A DNA stretch of 64,000 bases from Castanea sativa (GCF_040712315.1 NC_134021.1:45881501-45945500); one strand, 5' to 3'. Positions 36,236-48,060 are shown, counted from the first letter of the stretch. Notes: generated by a model not told the origin, from the sequence alone. A program made the numbers and translations.

Positions 36236-38256
36236 TGTTGATGCTCATTTTTTAAAAGCTTAGCAGCAAGAAAAAACCCAACAATATGGGCAAAAGAGAG
36301 AGATGGTGGGTTGATAGGAAAGAACTATTAATGGCAAGAATAATGAATCATAGGCACATAAAATAAATAAATGGGTCTTGAGAAAAGCAAATGGGTTTAG
36401 AGGAGTCTAAAGGAGGAAGTAGTAAACTCATGGGTATTATGTAATGAAGAAAAGCAATAATGGGCTACAGCAGGCCCGAAGTAATGAAATAAGAAAGAAA
36501 AGGGGTTGATGGAAAGCCCATGAGCCCCAATAATGAAGGATAAAGCAATTAGGCCAAGGAAGCCCAAAAAAGTTAGCAAATTGCCCACAGGAATGTAGAA
36601 TTAGGAAATGGGATGAGAATGCCCTAGGAAATAGGCCAAGGATGCCCAAAGAGAAAGAAATGGGACAAAAGAGCCAGAAATGGGACAAAAGAGCCCACAA
36701 GAAAACGGGCTGAAAAAGAGCCCAAAAGCAAAATGAATGACCATACGAAGTCATTGAAAGAAGAATGAGCAGCAGGCCCAAAAAGGCCCAGCAAACACGG
36801 GTCAAATAGCACCGTGGCAAGAATAGCAGAATGGTATGGCAGGAATGACAACAAGACTACTGGCGAAATAAGGAATGGACTAAAAGGAAGAAAACTCAAG
36901 CAAAGCTCAGCCCTTGAAAAGAAGTAGGCCAATAAAGAATGAAAGACCAAAAGATAGTTCACGCCATAAGAGGTCAAGGATGGGCGGCAAAGTGCACAAA
37001 CAAGCCCCAAACCATGGCAAACGCATGAGTAACGGACAGGTCTTTAAACGTACACAGGAAGTGGAGCATGTGCAAGACCCAGGCACTACCAGCTTGTACC
37101 CAGCCAATACAGGGGTGGTGGATCATAGGTCAAAGGTAAGAGAGGGTATGGTCTGATGGTGGGGAGAAATGGAAGCCTATTCTGGGGTTCCCGCTCAAGC
37201 TCTTTTGGGGGAAATATTCTATTGGGATGACGTATCACCTAAAAGAGGGAGAATGAGCTAGAACCACTAGGTGCATGCCATGAGGGATAGGAAGAGAGAA
37301 CACCCACACCGTGGCAGATGAGAATGTCATGATAAGCAAACAAACAAAATAACCTTCTTTGTCTGGTAATGGGGAGTGGTACTGCCAGCATAGGTAAGTG
37401 GTGGTGGCTGGGGCGCTGACAAACTAGTGGTGGTCGGTAAGAATGCTTAAACCAGACAAAGGTTGTTAAGGGGTAAAATGGTAAAAAACAGTCACGACAA
37501 ACAGTATATAAAGGGTCTTTGTCGTGCACAGACAAGGGGAGCAACAAGAGCAATCACCACAAGAGTAATCACCATCACATCGCACAAGAAAACACAAAAG
37601 AAAGCAAAAGGAAAAAATTAAAATAGTAAAATAGAGGAAAAGAAACAGGGAGTTAGAAAAAGAGCGAGAAATAGTAGAATGACGAGCATGCACCAATAAG
37701 TTTTCTTTCCTCCTCTCCCTCTTAAAGCCTACTCTCTACAAAAGAAAAAGAATCCGTTTAGGTACAAACCATTCAGGTCTGTTCACTTAAACTGTGTAAT
37801 TTCCACGGTAGGATCCTCCTGCAAGGTTACCCACATTGAGGAAATGGTTCTCTCCTTGGCCATAGTCTCGTGACAAAACTGAATGTGGCAAACTAATCAT
37901 CTTCTTCTTTGACTTTACTGATTATTGCTATATTTTCTCCTCTAGCCTTTATTATTACACTTACAACTTGTTCTTTTCTTTTACTTTAATGCAAGATTGC
38001 TTGCTTAGTTTTCCTAACAATAGTGTATTTCACTTATCATTGTTTTGTTGCACCCATTCTGCCATAACTTTTTTTCTGCAGAAATTTCACTTGCCATGGG
38101 TATGTGACTAAAGTTTCAGCAAACGAGGCATAGTTTACACAAAAGCTGGACCAAAGTGAGTTGCAGTTGGGCTGGTCCCGACTCTCTTATCCAGAACACT
38201 TGGACCTAGTACAGTAGGAGGCAGTCCAGCCCGAAATCACAAAAAAGGCCACCACA
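36236..38256 (+). mobile_element. Solo LTR, 2021 bp, with target-site duplication TTACT
   Basis: The unit starts TGTTGATGCTC and ends GGCCACCACA. The 5-bp TTACT precedes it at 36231-36235 and follows it at 38257-38261. Five bases and TG...CA ends are diagnostic of LTR-retrotransposon integration. A TATA box, TATATAAAG, at 37505-37513 marks a likely promoter about 1.27 kb into the LTR. A perfect 20-bp tandem doublet lies at 36656-36695. No gag-pol is attached, so the interior was probably lost by LTR-LTR recombination. Long open frames on the minus strand here are low-complexity chance frames. The orientation is inferred from the TATA box. Confidence 0.8.
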
Positions 38257-38333
38257 TTACTCTTTTTGTATTTTTGATAAACAAATACATACACAAAGGA
38301 GAGGAAAAGAAATTCTAATATAAAAGCACACCA

Positions 38334-38338
38334 CAACT
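38334..38338. repeat. Copia target-site duplication, left (CAACT)
   Basis: Exact 5-bp match to 41100-41104, flanking the copia element. Confidence 0.9.
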
Positions 38339-38768
38339 TGTTGAAAATGCGTCAACATTAGCTAAACGACATGAGAAACTAAACGGGAAAGAAGCTTCAA
38401 AGAACAAGAAAAAAACGACATCAAGTTGTTTTGGTGAAAGAAATAAAGAAGCAAAGGAAACGGCAACATTTTGTTTAATGAAAATGCAAAGTGAACACGT
38501 GCAAGATTGTGAATCAAAGAGAGTCACACGCAAGGCCAGATGTTACGATCTGCCACCTAAAGCCGTTACACAGTGAAGTTTGTTAGGAGTTAGTTAGAGT
38601 TAGTTTTTAGCTTTCCCGCCTTTTTCCTCTCTTCTTGGTGTTGTATATAAATAGAGTAATTATATTATTTTGTATATACTTTCACAATCATTATGTGATT
38701 CAATATAGAATTCTCTTAGATTCAGAGAGCATTTCCATTCTTGTTTTCTAGAACTTTCTTTTCTTATA
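38339..38768 (+). repeat. Left LTR of the copia element, 430 bp
   Basis: Starts TGTTGAAAATGC. The expected TTACA end is mutated to TTATA. A TATA box (TATATAAATA, about 38645) is present. By eye it differs from the right LTR at five of the first 57 bases. Confidence 0.9.
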
Positions 38769-38794
38769 TGGTATCAGAGCTTCCTTGCTCATTC

Positions 38795-40560
38795 ATGGCT
38801 TCCAGTTCTGCTAACACCACATCCAATTTCAATTTCACACAATCAGCACCTTTGTTTGGTACAACAATGGCAGATGAATCTGCTAATAACCCTTACTTTC
38901 TACCAGCGACTGAAAGTCCTAGAATTGTACTTACATCACAGCCATTAACTGGACCAAAGAACTACATGAGTTGGGCGAGATCAGTGTTTATGGCTTTGAG
39001 TGCCAAAAACAAGTTTGGCTTTGTGAATGGTTCAATTCCAGAGCCAAATCCGTCTTCACCATTGTTCAATACTTGGAGTAGATGCAACACCAGAGTTCTT
39101 TCATGGCTGACAATTCTCTTAGCATGGATCTCAAAGCAAGTGTCATGTACATCCACACTTCCAAAGATTTGTGGATTGACCTCAGAAATAGGCTTTCACA
39201 AGGAAATACTCCAAGATTGTTTGAGCTGCAAAAGGAAATTTATCATCTTTCACAGGGATCACTCATGGTGAGTTCTTATTTCACCAAATTCAAAACGCTT
39301 TGGGATAAATTCATCAACTATCAACCTTTCACTATGTGCACTTGTGCTTGTACTTGTGGATCCAAATCTTCTCAATTGGATGCTCAGCATAAAGAATATG
39401 TGTTTTGTTTCTTAATGGGAGTTATGGGAATATTATTGGTCAGATATTGTTAATTGAACCTTTTCCCTTTGTTAGCAAAGTTTGTTCTTTATTTTACAAG
39501 AAGAAAAGAGACGGAGCATAGGTCATTGTATTAATATGGTTTATCTTGTTAAAGCTACTACAATGTATGCTAATAATAATAACAGGGGGCATCAAAGGCA
39601 CAATCAAGGTTTTCATAGTGGAAAGGGAGGAAATTCTAAAAAGGAAAGGCCAATTTGTACATATTGTGGTCTTACTGGTCATATTGCAGACAAGTGTTAC
39701 AAGCTTCATGGCTTTCCTCTAGGGTATAAGCCTAAAGGAGGTAACAAAGTTTTGGCTAATCAAGTTTCAACTGTTTTTCCATCTGCTAATTTTAGAAATT
39801 TAGGTAATTTTTCTTCAACTAACCCCAATTGTTTCCAAAACAATGGTGTTTTTCCTAGTGTTTTCTCAAATAATGGCATGCTTCCTGGTGCTGGTTCTCA
39901 AGCTAAGATTGGATATGGTTCACAGAATCCATTTGCCACTCAATTTTTTGGTTCTTCATCACAGACTCCTTCACAAGCACCTTTGTCACAATGTCCCATC
40001 TCATAGGTTCAGTGTGAGCAACTCATTAGTTTTCTGAAAGATCTTTTAGCAACAAGATCAGGTTTTGGTACTCAATCTTCTCATCAAGCAGCTTCTCTGA
40101 TGGCTCCTGCTTCATCCCTTCAGCCAGCTTCATCTGTTGCTTCTTCTTCTTCATCCTTTCCATCTAATTTCTTAGGTAATCCATTCTGGATTCCCCCAAC
40201 ATAACACATTCTATATTTTCTACTCATCTTGTTGATAGAAATGCCTATAAATCACATGATTGGATTATAGACACTGGTGCTACAAACCATATGGTCCATC
40301 CAGTTACTTACCACTGTCATTTCAGTTGTCCACTCTTGTGTCTACTTGCCAAATGGGGAACAAGCTTTAGTAACACATATAGGCACCGTGAAAATTTCAT
40401 CTACTTTGACCCTCACTAATGTACTATGTGTGCCTTCTTTCAGTATTAATATTATATTTGTTAGTAAGCTCACAAAACATCATTGTTGTTGTCTCATTTT
40501 TCTTGGTAATTGCTGTTTTATCCAAGACCTAGCTTAATGGAGCAAGATTGGTTTGGGTAA
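38795..40560 (+). pseudogene. copia gag and partial protease, frameshifted
   Basis: ATG 38795 begins 'MASSSANTTSNFNF'. The gag N-terminal and UBN2 regions follow ('LTGPKNYMSWARSVFMAL'), with a frameshift near 39107 into 'SMDLKASVMYIHTSKDLWID'. A second break comes near 39430. The zinc knuckle is CTYCGLTGHIADKC (about 39655-39696). The protease remnant 'DWIIDTGATNHMV' at about 40258-40296 carries the D-T-G active site. The sequence ends shortly after 'GLGKECRGLYL' near 40585. Inactive. Confidence 0.85.
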
Positions 40561-40671
40561 AGAGTGCAGAGGACTCTACCTACTGTAGGATTTGGCTTCA
40601 TACATTGCCTTATCTGTCAGCACTGGCCACTCTTCTCCTTCAGAACTTAAAGTTCAAGACTTGAGGGGGAG

Positions 40672-41099
40672 TGTTGAAGATGCATTAACATTAGCTAAAC
40701 GACATCAGAAACTAAACGAGAAAGAAGCTTCAAAGAACAAGAAGAAAATGACATCAAGTTGTTTTGGTGAAAGAAATAAAGAAGCGAAGGAAACAACAAC
40801 GTTTTGTTTAATGAAAATGTAAAGTAAACACGTGCGAGGTTGTGAATCAAAGAGGGTCACACGCAAGGCCAGATATCGCGATCTGGTTGGTCACCACCTG
40901 AAGCCATTACACAGTGAAGTTTGTTAGAAGTTAGTTTTTAGCTTTCCCACCTTTTTCCTTTTTTCTTGGTGTTGTATATAAATAGAGTAGTTATATTATT
41001 TTGTATATACTTTCACAATCATTCTGTGATTCAATATAAAATTCTCTCAGATTTAGAGAGTTTTTCCATTCTTGTTTTCTAAAAATTTCTTTTCTTACA
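40672..41099 (+). repeat. Right LTR of the copia element, 428 bp
   Basis: Starts TGTTGAAGATGC just after the purine tract and ends TTCTTACA, followed by CAACT. It shows small substitutions and indels relative to the left LTR, so the insertion is not recent. Confidence 0.9.
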
Positions 41100-41104
41100 C
41101 AACT
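41100..41104. repeat. Copia target-site duplication, right (CAACT)
   Basis: Exact match to 38334-38338. Confidence 0.9.
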
Positions 41105-41607
41105 TTATTCAAAAGTCATGGTAACATTGATATAAATACTGTACATAGACTCATTTGTTATTTTCAAGATTTACCATTGATTTGCATAAAAATTTCCTCA
41201 ACCTCAGAAGTGCTTGTGTCAGTTGTGTGTGAAAGTAAGTAAACCACAAAATCAAAATCAAAGTATCTCGAGATTGATTGTGTGTGTAAGTAAGTAAACC
41301 TTAAATATAACAACAGCCCAATCACTACACCATAGTCCATATGATATTCCATTGGAGAAGCATCGATCCAAAAACTTAAAAAGTTAAGCATCCCTGTCTA
41401 CGTATGAGAAGTTGCCACCTGTCACATAGTCTTAAAACTCTGCTTGTCACTCTAAACTATCTCCTTTTATAACAGAATGCTAATAAAGTCACCATATACC
41501 GTTTAGAGGAAGAGAGAGAGAGAGAGAGAAGAAAATTTGAAAATTAACCCCCCCCGCCAGATTTAGAGTTTAGAGAGAAACAGAAAGAAAGAAAGAAAGA
41601 GAATTGA
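41105..41607 (+). promoter_or_regulatory. Upstream region and leader of the HTH-like gene
   Basis: A TATA-like 'ttttataacag' lies near 41466, a GA microsatellite at about 41508-41530 and a GAAA run near 41583-41601, all before ATG 41608. The copia element ends about 500 bp upstream of the start codon. The promoter assignment is by position only. Confidence 0.4.
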
Positions 41608-43812
41608 ATGGAAAAGTTCCCGTGCCCTCTCGAACTCAAAGTTGCTTCGGCTCTGCTTCTCCTCTCTGCCTCAGCCACTCCTCCTTCTCTCATCTCCCCT
41701 CCTCCCAAGTAATTTTCTCTTCTTCTTCTTCTTTTTTGATCTCTCTTCGTTGCCGCGGCTTTCTCTGTTTTTGAATTTTTCTCTGTGTAGGTTTAATCGT
41801 GAGGACGTGTCGCTTAAGGATGGAAGGAAAAGAAAAAGTTGCAGAGAGAGCTTGGTGCTCAAGGATTCAAACAAGGATTTGTCACTCCAACTCCAGGACG
41901 ACGAGTACCACGAGCGCTCTGTTTCCGTGTCCTGCTCTTCTTCCCTCACCAGCGTGGTTTCAACGGAGGAGATTCGAGCGTGTAGGATGAGGCTCATTTC
42001 TGCTATGGCTCGTCACCATCAAATGAATCTCAAGGTCATTTCTGCTATGGTTCAATTTTGCTTAATCGGTTTGCATTCTATGTAATTTGTTTGTTTTGAA
42101 TTTGATTTTAATATGCACAACGATCGGGTTGATTCAGATTTTCTGAACTATTGGCGTTAGAGTTGTTGTGCAGCTTGTGCTCCACGTTATGTTTGAACTT
42201 TTGGCCTCTTGATTGTAAGCTTATATTTGAATTCCTCTGTTAATTTGCTTCTGCTTCTGCTTCTGCTTGTGATTCTTTTTCTATATTTATTTATAATTTA
42301 GATTTTGAATTTTGAGACCTGAGTTTATTTTGTTGCTTGTTTTCGGATTTGAAGCTCGGAGTGTATTGTTTGCTCTGTTTTTTGCTCACATTTGAATTTC
42401 GAAATTTGCTGCCATTGACAATTGAAACGTAACAAAAATAATCTCCTTAGTCCTTGTTTGGCTTCATCACTTCCCAATCCAATCTGGTCAAATTCATTGC
42501 TCAATATCTTCAAACTTCACTCTGGTTCCGTTCAATTTTGATTTTCTCTCTCTGTTCAAGTACCGCCATAGTTTATTTGTTTAATTGATCAAATTCTTTA
42601 TAATTTGAATGAATTATTTTGTTATCCGTGAAATTAATCGTTTCAAATTTTCACAGGTTGTTCGGAAGAGCCGCTCGAAGATTCAGTATAGCTCCGATGG
42701 ACATGGACGTAAAATCAGCTCCGACAAATCGTCAACGGTGACCTCTGAATCTGTATCCAGAGAGAGAGAGGCATCATGCTTGTCAAGCAATTCGAGCGCG
42801 CGAAGCCAAAGTAGCCACTACGGTGGTACCACTACTTCGAAAAGGCAAGGCCCCGGCCCCGAGGAGATGATGAAGAAGAGGAAGCGAGTTGGCTCGAATC
42901 ATATTCGTCGCCGAGCTGACGCCATTTTGAAGTTCCTCTCTGCTGGCTGGTTCTCTGAAGTGAAGATCCGTCAAGCACTCGGTGACAGCCCTGACACAAG
43001 CAAAGCTCTCAGAATGTGATATCTCTGATCTCTCTCTCTGTCTCTCTTAATTTGCACGTTTAGCTCTCTGCGTGTTTGTTTGGCTAATTATGATGTGAGT
43101 GCACAAACACTATAGAGTTGGATCATTTCAACCCTCAACCGTTTGAAATGCATTGAATCATACTTTAGTTTAATAAATCTAAGAACATAATATTTTTCAT
43201 AATTGGCATGAATTGTGATTTTGTGCATAATAAATATGGTGTTAGTAATCAACCCAAATGAGGTGAAAAAAAAATTTACTCTAATCACAACATGAAGTAT
43301 CAGTAGTTTTGAAAAAAATTGTTAAAAAAAAAAAATGCTTTGTCTCCAGCATTACTTTTTTGAGTGGCTTGATCGACTCCTCACTCACTCTTGTATCCAA
43401 TATTTCAAGGACACAAACTTTTTTGCAATATTCTTTATAACATGTTGATATGGTAAGTTTTGATTGGGCTAACATTTGTTTTACTTTGGTCCACTATTGA
43501 CACTATCATTATTAGCACTAATCATAACATTTCACAACTATTGTGAAGAATTTTGTGTACCTAATCTTATTGTAAGGGATGATGTGAGTATGGACTAATG
43601 AGAGCTAAAAATCTTTATATTTTCGTGGTAATTGAATATCTATGCAGGTTGGTAATGCTTGAAGAGGTGAAACGATCAGGCACTGGAGGGCGTCAAGACC
43701 CCTATATTTACACGGTATTTGTGCTACTCACAATTTTCGGTGCCTTCTAAGTTCTAAGTATAATTTTGCACCCCCTATAAAGAAAGCCAACATAATATAT
43801 ATACATACATAC

Positions 43813-43846
<34 letters not shown>

Positions 43847-44044
43847 TTTTTGTTGAAAAAAGAAGCCAACATATATATAAATAGGTTGTAACGTAAAGCA
43901 ATATTCAAATGGAATTATTTTGGGTTGATACCTTTGTAATTCCTACTGTACTTATAGAAATGATGTTTGTTTAGCATTTTTGTCTATGTAAATGTAAGTT
44001 TAATTGGTTGTGTTGTTTTCTTTATTTGGGTGCAGATAGCATGA
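41608..44044 (+). CDS. Conserved plant protein, C-terminal helix-turn-helix-like domain, function unknown
   Basis: Exons: 41608-41708, 41791-42034, 42657-43015, 43648-43714 and 44036-44044; together 780 nt, 259 aa. All joins have GT-AG sites and keep the frame. The first exon encodes a hydrophobic, Leu/Ser/Pro-rich start (MEKFPCPLELKVASALLLL). The middle (about residues 120-180) is Ser/Arg-rich, and basic clusters ('DGRKRKS', 'MMKKRKRVGSNHIRRRAD') suggest a nuclear protein. The last 60 residues, from 'ADAILKFLSAGWFSEVKIR' through 'DTSKALRMLVMLEEVKRSG' to 'DPYIYTIA', look like a winged-helix fold: helices, a hinge and a short beta-hairpin ending. I recognise this as a conserved plant family but know no function. 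The final exon carries only two codons and the stop. The gene model is good; the role is open. Confidence 0.8.
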
Positions 44045-44049
44045 GGAAA

Positions 44050-44660
44050 TTGGGAGTGATTAAGGCCCGGTCAGAGTTTGGGCCATCCCTCTTGTAGGGA
44101 AGTTTTGGTCTGGCAGAGAGGTAAAAGTAAGAAGTAATAACAACATGTTATCAACAAATATTGTTTTGCATGCATATTATATATAGACCTAATATAGTAT
44201 TATGACATCTTTGATTAAAGTTTACTTCCAAATTTATGTTCTCAAGTGTAAATGGAAGCATCTCTATCCCAAACTTTCATATAATACTTATCAAACTTTA
44301 TGAAAGATTTTCTTATATCACATTGTGTGACAGGATCATTATTATTTTCCTCAAGAGAGTTATATAAGAAAGTAAGAAACATAGAATACTTTTTCGCTTT
44401 TGTGCATGTTAGAGAGTCCATGAATGTTATGCATCCTAGTTGAATGGGCATTCTAATTACTAGATGTTCAGATTTCTTCCCTTCAAAACCAAACCAAAAA
44501 GAAAATAAATAAAGAAATAAAAGTTAAATGTTTGGATGAGGCTGTTGAGCTGAAAGCTTTCTTGATAGCAAGAAGGAATTGAAGAATGATGAAGTTAAGT
44601 GCAAAATGCAAATAGTTAAAAAAATTAAAAGGCGAAATGGTAAAAGAAATTGAACAGACT
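44050..44660. other. 3' flank of the HTH-like gene, no further gene
   Basis: Includes the likely 3' UTR, then AT-rich DNA without coding support. The TA-rich microsatellite at about 43797-43846 lies upstream, in the last intron. Confidence 0.4.
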
Positions 44661-44662
44661 AT

Positions 44663-45450
44663 AGAGCATTTACACAAAGTTCTAAAAATTTTAGGTTATA
44701 TTTGATAACAGTTTTTGTTTTTTATTTTCAAAAACTTGTTTTTCAGAATATAAAGAAAAAACAATTTTCTTGTATTTTTGAAATCAAAAACATGTTTGGT
44801 TAGTTGAAATTAAAAAAAAAAGTTTTTTGAAAAAAAATCGATAATACTAAAATATGTTGTTACTATGATTTGAACTCTATTGCTAACTAATTAAATGAGA
44901 AAAATTCATTAAATTAAATGCATATTTTTATTGACTTTTGAAAATTAGAAACTAAAAACAATTTTTTGCATGTTTTTAGTTTTCTTCACAAATTAAGTTT
45001 TGAGAACAGCTTTTGTTTTCTATTTATTTTGGGCTGTCAAACAAGTTTTTTTAGTTTCAAAAATAGAAAATTATTTTTAGAAATAGTTAATAAGGAGAAA
45101 AAACAGTTACCACACATACCCTAACTTTTAGTAACTTAAAAAGCTTATTTATCTATTTTAACATCTTACTTTACCATATATTCAATATCACATTTTTTTT
45201 TCTTTTACCATTTTATTTAAATATTATTTCCTTTTTTTAAAAAAAAATTAGTCTTTCTTTTACCACTCAAGTCTCCCTCTCTCTCATTTAAATAATATTT
45301 TTTGTGTTTACTGTCTAGCAGTGTCAAAAATGGCAGTTTACAGTAGCTAGGTGTTTAAAAATTTGATTTTGAAACCATTGACGTGGTGGGTTTTTTTAGG
45401 GTTTTGGGGTCCTAAAATAGCTATTTTAGCACCTTTGATGTGAATTCTCT
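44663..45450. mobile_element. GAGCATT-type MITE carrying a second, nested MITE
   Basis: The left end GAGCATTTACACAAAG and the reverse complement of the right end, GAGAATTCACATCAAAG, form imperfect inverted repeats that continue to 'CTAAAA' on both sides. The interior is non-coding. The element at 44694-45122 interrupts it 30 bp from the left end. Removing that insert leaves about 360 bp. Its own target duplication was not resolved. Confidence 0.6.
44694..45122. mobile_element. Nested MITE, hAT-like
   Basis: The left end GGTTATATTTGATAACAG and the reverse complement of the right end, GGGTATGTGTGGTAACTG, are imperfect inverted repeats. The flanks are AAATTTTA (44686-44693) and AACTTTTA (45123-45130), a 7-of-8 match that fits an 8-bp hAT duplication. 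The interior is rich in 'tttttgttttctattt' and has no coding capacity. Confidence 0.6.
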
Positions 45451-46297
45451 TTCTCTCTCTCATCAAAATTAATAATTATTTTTTTTGTGCAATAATTTAA
45501 ATTAGTATTAAATGGATTAACACGACCTTATATAAGAGATAACAATGGGAAAAAAATTATTGCTTCTTTCCAAAAAATAATAGGTGCATATACTTTTTTT
45601 CCTCTATCCAATCCAAACTAAGTATCACTAAGTATTACTTAGTGATGCTATATACTGTTCTGATATGGCCAAAGATATAAATTATTTGAATCTACTAATT
45701 CATGCAAAATTATAACGATTGCCATTTATATATATATAAACGAAAACCAAAAAAGGAGCGGGTTTATAATTATATTGTAGATAGGGCCCAAATTGGGTTT
45801 TATTTGGAACCAAGTGTTCTCAATTTTTCCATTAAAAAAAAGTGCTCTGAATTCATTATATTTTTATTTTTAAATCGGGAAAAAAAAAACGTGGAATTGT
45901 ATTGAAAAAAAACGTGGAGTTTGCGCCAGGCTTATAATGCATGCTGAGGTATGTTTGACCGACACGGTTATATTGTCTACATTTGATTTGGTGCGAGTCT
46001 TGGCAATGCATTATGCATGGGTCACATAATTACCCTTTCTTCAAACGTGCTTGAAATCTTGAATGAACTCCCACCATTTAAATAAGTTTCTTAGGTCAGC
46101 TATAATTTGCGTCGTCCTGGTCCATCACAATTCATGACTCATGACCCGCCTTGCGACTGGAAAATGGCTAGTGCCGTGTCAGTGTGTTTACTGAGTTTGA
46201 CTGGAAAATAGTTTTGGAATGGCTAGTGCCGTGTTCACTGATGAGTTTGACTTGAAAATAGTTTCATTGATCTTTTGCAAACACACAGAGACCCTCT
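45451..46297. other. Intergenic, no gene seen
   Basis: AT-rich DNA. A short segment 'tggctagtgccgtgt' occurs twice (about 46167 and 46219), within a local near-duplication of about 50 bp containing 'gactggaaaat'. Confidence 0.45.
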
Positions 46298-47510
46298 AGA
46301 GCATTCACAATCAAAAATATTATATTATTTTATTTTATCATTTAAAAAAATTATTTTATTATTTGTGTTATACAATTTTAAAAACATCCCAACTTCTCAA
46401 CTTTTATTTTATCGTGAGGCATTAAAATTATATATCTACGTAATAAATCAATATGTCCCAAAAACACATCTATTCTCTCCCATCCCATACAAATCAATCC
46501 CACATACCAGATACCTTAACTTTCTCGGAATTTGGCTGATTTCTCAGTAGCCCAAAACTCAAACAGACCTCCAAAAATAAAAACCACTTGCAAAAACCAA
46601 TATCAATCAAACCCAGAAACCAAAAACCTTGACTTTCTCGGAAATTGGCTGATTTCTCTCAATAGCCAAGAACCCGAACTGAACTCCAAAAAAGAAAACC
46701 GAGTTGCAGAAACTTGAAAAATCAAAGTCAACCCACGGTTCCAGAAGAGTAGAGTGGAACGTCCCTCTTACAAGACAAAGCGATTTCTGAATAAACAAAA
46801 GACAACACTCTCGGAAACCGAGCAATTTCAGAGAACTCAGGGCTCAGAGAAAAAAGAAGCTTCGAAGATGAAGTGAGGAAAGAACAGGAAAAGCGTGAGT
46901 TGTGGAATTAAGATAGGGATGTAAAAGAGCGCAGAGAGAGAGAGATGAAGTGGGTGAGCTTGTCTTTAGGGATTCCTCATTCCCTCAGAAATGGGTGGCT
47001 TGCCATGGCCGGTGACTGTCAGGCCATGGTGTGGTGGCTATGGGGTTTTGAGTCTGAAGAGAAGAGAGCAGAATGAGAGAGAGAAGGAAGATAGAGAAAA
47101 GAAAAGAAATAACGAGAGGGAGAGAGGAGAGAGAAAGTTTGTTGGAGTTTTTTATAAAAAGTATCAAAGAGAGATAATTAAAAAATAATTCTTAGAAATA
47201 CCATTCAACTTGGTGGTTTTTGGGCTTAAATGCTAAATCATACCTACATAATCCTACGTTTTTTTGTTTTTTTTTTTTTTTAGTGTTTTTCAAAAGTTTT
47301 CAATTAGAGATTGATCATTGTTCGCGCCGGGTGAGCTCACGAAAGGGTAAAGCGCTAGCTCAAGAAATTCTTTTCAAAGTGCAGGTAGCAGAACTCGAAT
47401 TAGAGAGTATACCCAGTCAAGCCCAGTACAAACACCTTGAGACCGAGAGCCCAACCAACTCGACCAACCCTGAGTTATAATCCTACATATCTCCCATATG
47501 GGAATGCTCT
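46298..47510. mobile_element. GAGCATT-type non-autonomous element, 1.2 kb, with inserted SINE
   Basis: AGAGCATTC at 46298 is mirrored by GAATGCTCT ending at 47510. The interior holds a diverged tandem duplication (about 46511-46620 and 46629-46735, both with 'tttctcggaa(a/t)ttggctgatttct') and GA-rich sequence, but no convincing gene. A SINE with its own duplication lies near the right end (47258-47476). The short terminal match makes the boundaries plausible rather than proven. Confidence 0.5.
47258..47476 (-). mobile_element. tRNA-derived SINE, 219 bp, with 10-bp target duplication
   Basis: ATAATCCTAC at 47248-47257 is repeated exactly at 47477-47486. On the minus strand the insert begins 'aactcagggttggtcgagtt', shows a box A-like GGTCGAGTTGG and a box B-like AATTCGAGTTC, and ends in a long A-tract (poly-T on the plus strand near 47259-47280). 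This is the full signature of a SINE mobilised by LINE machinery. Confidence 0.8.
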
Positions 47511-47529
47511 TATACCATCCTCCTTAGAG

Positions 47530-48060
47530 TTTCCAATTAATCCAAATCACAAATAAAAATTTTCTATATTGGTGTTACACTTTATATTTCAAAACTGTAA
47601 TATAATATACTGTAATGTGTTTATTTCTCTCCCTCTCTCTCTCTCTCTCTCCATTTGAAACTTTGGTTACTTTTTTTTTTTTTTTTGAGTCAAACTTTGG
47701 TTACTTTATAAAGAAAGAATAGGCTACTTGTAATAGGCTGTGACTTGTGATTAGTGGAGGTGGAGCATAGAGTGAAAAACTTGTGGAACAGAAGATTTAA
47801 TTTGAGCCTAAGGCTTAAAGGTATCCTTTTATTCACTTATGCTTCATAGGCATAACTACTTGATATATTGCTTCCATTCCACTCTTTTTGGTCTCTCCAT
47901 TTATTAGCTCAAATATGTTTGCCTTTGATTAGAAAATTCGTCCTGATTAAATCACTTTGTACGTGGTGGAGTTGGGAGCGATTAATCATTCTAAATCAAA
48001 ACATATTGGCCATCTCCAATTCATCACCTTCTGGCTTATGCCCATGTAAAGAAACTCAAG
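47530..48060. other. Intergenic, with pyrimidine microsatellite
   Basis: A (CT)n tract lies near 47633-47650 and a poly-T near 47672-47686. No gene is seen. Sequence from about 47860 may belong to the decayed LINE fragment that follows. Confidence 0.4.

Larger units (their letters stand above)
38339..41099 (+). mobile_element. Ty1/copia LTR retrotransposon, internally deleted
   Basis: Two LTRs (38339-38768 and 40672-41099) flank a 1.9-kb interior. The primer-binding site TGGTATCAGAGC (38769-38780) matches initiator tRNA-Met, and the purine tract GAGGGGGAG ends at 40671. The perfect duplication CAACT flanks the element. The interior keeps gag, a zinc knuckle and the start of the protease, and then passes directly to the purine tract, so integrase, reverse transcriptase and RNase H are missing. 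Confidence 0.93.

Noticed and set aside
36397..37010. Overlapping minus-strand frames of 60-128 codons
   Set aside because: They are hydrophobic low-complexity translations of purine-rich LTR DNA, with no family resemblance, and lie inside the solo LTR.
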